DNA from: Brachyhypopomus gauderio
Taxonomy: Eukaryota; Chordata; Actinopteri; Gymnotiformes; Hypopomidae
Direction of reading: 5' to 3'
Assembly (NCBI RefSeq): GCF_052324685.1
Contig: NC_135223.1
Location: forward strand, 3,958,431-4,022,430
DNA: 64,000 bases
Part shown: positions 60,109-64,000 of the stretch, in pieces
How positions within the stretch are numbered: the first letter of the stretch is position 1
How the letters are laid out: every line of letters starts with the position of its first letter
Notes under the pieces: generated by a model
The model's input: the letters and a program-made list of their open reading frames with translations, nothing else
What the model was told of the DNA's origin: nothing
Databases searched by the model: none
Position numbers and translations under genes: made by a program

Positions 60109-62656
60109 ATGCGCCATTTTACGCTCGTTTTCTCGCTCCTAATCAAACTATTACATCTTTGTGGCGGTGATGTTAGCGACTTCTCGCCGTGTTTAAACTA
60201 CTTCTACCGGGCCTGGCCACCTGCAGGCATCTCGGGAACTGCCATCTGTCAGCGCTACGAGAACCGGTACCACTTCGCCACTCTGTACAGCCGGGAGCGC
60301 CGGTCCCCGTGGTTATCAGCCTATATCTACTCTCCTCCACACGGGAAGAGACCCAAGAGCGTCTGGAAATACGAACCACAGGTGAGCGCAATCGCCAACT
60401 GGTCAGCCGCTTCTTTGCGCAATAACCAATTAATAAATTAACTAGTAAATGGTTTAACGTGTTGGTAAAAGTGGACCGCGTGAAACTGCTTTATAGTCCA
60501 CAAGTGCCTTTTCCTCCTCAATAATAGTAGTCTTTACTATTTTTTTTCTCAACAATAGTAGTCTTTACTATTTTTTTTCTTTACTACTTAATTCGAAAAA
60601 ATAATAATACTAAAACTCTGAAAACATCTGTTTTGAGCCATGTGAATTTAAAAGACCTCAAACCGATGTGATGAGCAGGACAGTATGATGGCTTCCGTAT
60701 TAGAGCCAAAATGTGAGTGACCTGTCACGAAATGTCATGAATGTTTCACTATTGTTGTATAGTTAAACTGCTTCATTAGCGAAGCACAGCAGTTTAACTT
60801 CATGTTCATGTACATTTAATTAGGTCACTAAACTAACTGCGCAATGTTAAGCTTGTAATGAACTTATTTTGACAGTTACGTTTTCTCTTGGTTGTTGCGT
60901 TTACGTTCTCTCCAACTGTCATAAAACTGTTATTTCCGGGACACTTTTTCTCCTACTAAATGTGTCGTCAGAGATGGGACGTCTATATTAAATCAGTCGT
61001 GCAGCTCTTTGGTAAGAAGTAAAGGAGCTGAGAGTCGTTTTCATCGAGCTTTATCTTTAGTTTCCTCAAAGTCGTAACGAGTAGACTCTCTCCCTGCTGT
61101 AAACATACCATTCGAAGTGTGCTTTCATCTTGCACTTATCCTTTCATGACTGTATGGTGCTAGCGATTATTTCACAGATAGACCCAAACCCGCTCCCTGT
61201 AAAACAAAAGAACGACGAGCTATTGGTTATTTCCATCACCAGCACCATGTTGCGAATCTTTTCATATATAGAACTGATGATTGTAAGTGATAGTGATATT
61301 AACTGACATTGTTATGGGTTATCTTTGACTGGACAAACGACCTAACCGCGTTCATTCACTGTGTTCCTACAGTTCGGCGAATGTTTTTTGAAGATCCTGC
61401 TTTGGGTTTGGTTCCTTTGGGCACAAGTATAATTGTGATTAGGCCTAATTCTGTGAATGCCAAGAGACACAAAAGCACAACGATCACTCGTCCAGAATGC
61501 TCATCATCTTCACAGCAGACATAACTGTGATGGCAGCAGTTCTGTGGTGACTATTTACCAGCAGAATGTTTTTGTAGCTCTTTGGCGTGTTCTGGTGTTA
61601 CTGCAGGACATCCTTGTTTAGGAGGTGCAGGCAGGTCACTACCGTATGACACAAGTTCTCACACAGCTGCGTCCCGACACAGATTGCGTGATGGTCACGG
61701 GTTTCGATGAGCTTGAACTTGCTTGAACAAATAACAAAACTGAGAATAAGCAGATCTGAAACAGAGAAGTGGAAACTTGCTGTGGTTTGCCACAGAGATA
61801 AATGATGCTACATGTTGATCTGAATGGTTCCCATCAGTCTGATGTAACAGACTTTATTGAAGTGACTTATGACTCTACAAGAACTTGCAAACCAGAGACC
61901 ACTGGGCGTGTGTCTCTCTCTCTCTCGCTCTCTCTCGTTTACTTCTTCATAAGATTACAAGCTCATGTAAAGATTGCATGCAATAATCTCTTGAATAATC
62001 CTGAAAGGTAATCCTCACCTCTTTCACCCATCCAGTTGGCCAATTCTCATTCGGACGGCAACATGGTCCCGTTCCCACCGCCGGAGAAAGTGGACCAGAA
62101 TGTGGTGGAGAGCCAAGCGGTCGAGCTGGACTACATTAACTCCAGCTACACGCGCGGGCACCTGAGCCCGAGCCTGCACCACGCCGACATATTGGACCGG
62201 AATGCGACCTTCACCCTCACCAACATCGTTCCACAGCGGGCCAGATCCAACAGTGGCCCCTGGGCCGGGCTGGAGGCCAGCGTCAGCAAGAGCCTGGCGG
62301 CGTACTGCCTGGGCGAGGCCCACGTGGTGACGGGCGTGATCCCGTACGAGAGCGAGCGGTGGCTGAAAGGCGAGAACAGGGTAGCCATCCCAGAGTACCT
62401 GTGGTCGGCGTACTGCTGCAGGAACCACACACAGAACCTCCCCAAGATCTTGGCTGACCGGTACCCCACGTTCGCCGCCATCGGGAGGAACGACCCAGAA
62501 AGCTCGGAGGAGATCGTGCCGGTGGACCGGCAGAAGAAGAAGGCGGAGCTTGGCTACGACGTGCGCACCATGGCCCTGCCCACCCTGGAAATGTATCTGA
62601 CTCAGAGGTACGGAGGGCCGGTCAGTGTCTTCCACAAACAGTGCGCTGGGACGTGA
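60109..62656 (+). CDS. endod1: secreted DNA/RNA non-specific endonuclease, ENDOD1-like
   Basis: Two coding exons, 60109-60381 and 62036-62656, joined in phase 0 (CCACAG/GTGAGC ... ATCCAG/TTGGCC), give 297 residues. The first about 20 residues (MRHFTLVFSLLIKLLHLCGG) look like a signal peptide. The ENDOD1-type features are CLNYFYRAWPPAGISG, ICQRYENRYHFATLYSRERR, then the NUC domain. In it, the expected DRGH active-site box is TRGH (SSYTRGHLSPSLHHADI), TFTLTNIVPQ supplies the metal-binding Asn, and the GPWAGLEASV Glu is present. So the general-base His, Asn and Glu remain while the Asp of DRGH is Thr. Fish genomes carry many ENDOD1-like paralogues, so the exact orthologue is unclear. An ATTAAA at 62697-62702 is a possible polyadenylation signal. 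The 213-residue antisense ORF is a shadow. Confidence 0.9.
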
Positions 62657-62702
62657 TACAAACATGGTGCAACTTTACCGAAAATGAGCAATAATGATTA
62701 AA

Positions 62703-64000
62703 GCAGCTCTATGTTCAAAGTTCAACCTGAAATCATTTGGACTTTTAGAAAATTAGCCACATTTTTTCCTCCAGCATGGGAATTTCATTATCGAGAATGA
62801 ATCAGTCACTTGATTTTGACTTAAATGGAAATCAAGACAGGGGGCTAAATGTCGATATTGGTGAAATATCGCCAATATCTTAGATATCGCAAAATATCTT
62901 AACCCTAAACCCTGATCTGTCACCATATAACACCACAGTTTCATTACAAATCCCATCAGATGTTGGTAGACTGTTAGGATGGTAGATAGAAGGATTTTGA
63001 GCGTTGAATTAACTGGTGAATGCAAAATTACGTGTGTCTGAGGGCCAGTCCAAAGCCTTCTCAAAATATTAACGTTAGCAATTCACTTGTCAGGGACGTG
63101 TAGTTTTAGAAATGTTTTAGCGAAATAATGGTAGTTCAGTGGCATCAACAGTAGGTGGCAGCATTGCTAAGATAATTAAGTCCATGCTGGCAGTATCGCC
63201 AGTGTGTTTGGAAATATAGCAGGTAAAAGAGCTGGGAAAACCGTTATATTTTTAAGCAGAAACAGTAGCACTCTTTGCAGAGTAATACGTTTACATATTT
63301 TCGTTCAGGATGAGTGTTTTCGTTTTCAATTGTGCAATATCCTCAAACTATATTATGAACATTCCTATACCTCATAAGTTTGATTCTCTCCGTTTTGTTT
63401 ATGGTGTTGCTTACCTGACTTATGACGTATATTTTAATAAATTACTATATTTCACTTCAATCTGTGAATTAATTCATTATCCTTCTTTGGGAATATTTGT
63501 TTGTTTGTTTGGCCATGAGTAACAGCACCTTAATGAGAGTCTGCAACCCAGAAGGAGCTTCCTCTAAATGCCATCACAATAAAAAGCACTTTTATTTTGA
63601 AGTACGTTCAAAATGAAATGTGACATGGTTTGATGTGTATTTTGCATGTAGCAATCATAGCAGAGAGCACCTACTCCAAATACATGACCCAAGATCAAGT
63701 CTACTGACCACACGGGTACGTTTCTCTCTTGGCATGAACATTGTTTGGATCTTCAGGCGTTTCCTGAGGTTGCTGATCTACTCGACAGGTGGGAGAGCGG
63801 AGTTTGTTTTGGTTACAACTACACACTTGGCTTCGTATTTTGAAGCCTGTTATCTTTGGTAAAAGCAACGTAGGTCTGTTTCTTTTTCCCAATGGCAGTA
63901 ATATTGTAATTTGTTGCAAGGACCCCGTCTACACAGGCCGAATGTGTCTATTATGCACTAGTGCTTAGGCCTTCATTCTGAGTTCTGAGTCTGCAATTAA
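62703..64000. other. intergenic right edge, no gene recognised
   Basis: AT-rich sequence. A degenerate ATATCGCCAATATCTTAGAT repeat lies near 62855-62900 and an AATAAA near 63578. The short ORFs at 63310-63919 have no recognised motif. Confidence 0.4.

Noticed and set aside
62024..62665. 213-residue minus-strand ORF
   Set aside because: Antisense shadow of the ENDOD1-like second exon; no domain or splice context.

Overview
The window is vertebrate nuclear DNA and almost certainly from a teleost. Coding exons are short and spliced. Non-coding DNA is crowded with CA/GT and GA/CT microsatellites, minisatellites, Tc1/mariner copies, hAT MITEs and LINE/SINE tails of the fish type. The Tc1 families resemble those common in ostariophysan fishes, so I infer an ostariophysan, but the species cannot be named from this window.

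Layout. (1) 503-18394, minus strand: the first nine coding exons of a formin-like gene, best matched to fmnl1. It starts with an N-myristoylation-type MGNAAGS and continues off the left edge. Its introns hold two Tc1 relics, a 184-bp hAT MITE with perfect target-site duplication, two large minisatellites and a strong short hairpin. (2) 22194-23577, minus: the 3' part of a gene with a trypsin-like protease domain and a complete H/D/S triad, resembling FAM111. (3) 23640-32170: gene-poor repeats, including a LINE 3' end, a Tc1 copy carrying a nested hAT MITE, and a 1.4-kb foldback palindrome. (4) 32173-33435, minus: a CCR10-like chemokine receptor with a 27-bp minisatellite directly 5' of its start. 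(5) 33750-48000: no recognised gene; a 3.4-kb hAT element with perfect 8-bp target duplications contains a second, GC-rich palindrome. (6) 48100-50970, plus: a RAMP gene of seven coding exons, four of them mini-exons. (7) 53498-54712: an orphan first-exon-like ORF and a hAT nested within a hAT. (8) 55173-56780, minus: an intronless UDP-glucuronosyltransferase of UGT5 type. (9) 58187-59381, minus: a frameshifted PHD-finger gene relic. (10) 60109-62656, plus: a two-exon secreted DNA/RNA non-specific endonuclease (ENDOD1-like).

FMNL1, CCR10 and RAMP2 all lie on human 17q21, so their presence together supports a conserved block and helps decide orthology. No operon-like or multi-gene defence system is evident. 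The most unusual items are the modular N-terminus of the RAMP gene, the in-frame minisatellite at the receptor N-terminus, the FAM111-like protease and the two large foldback structures. All exon calls were made by reading splice sites and reading frame by eye; no alignment or database search was run.
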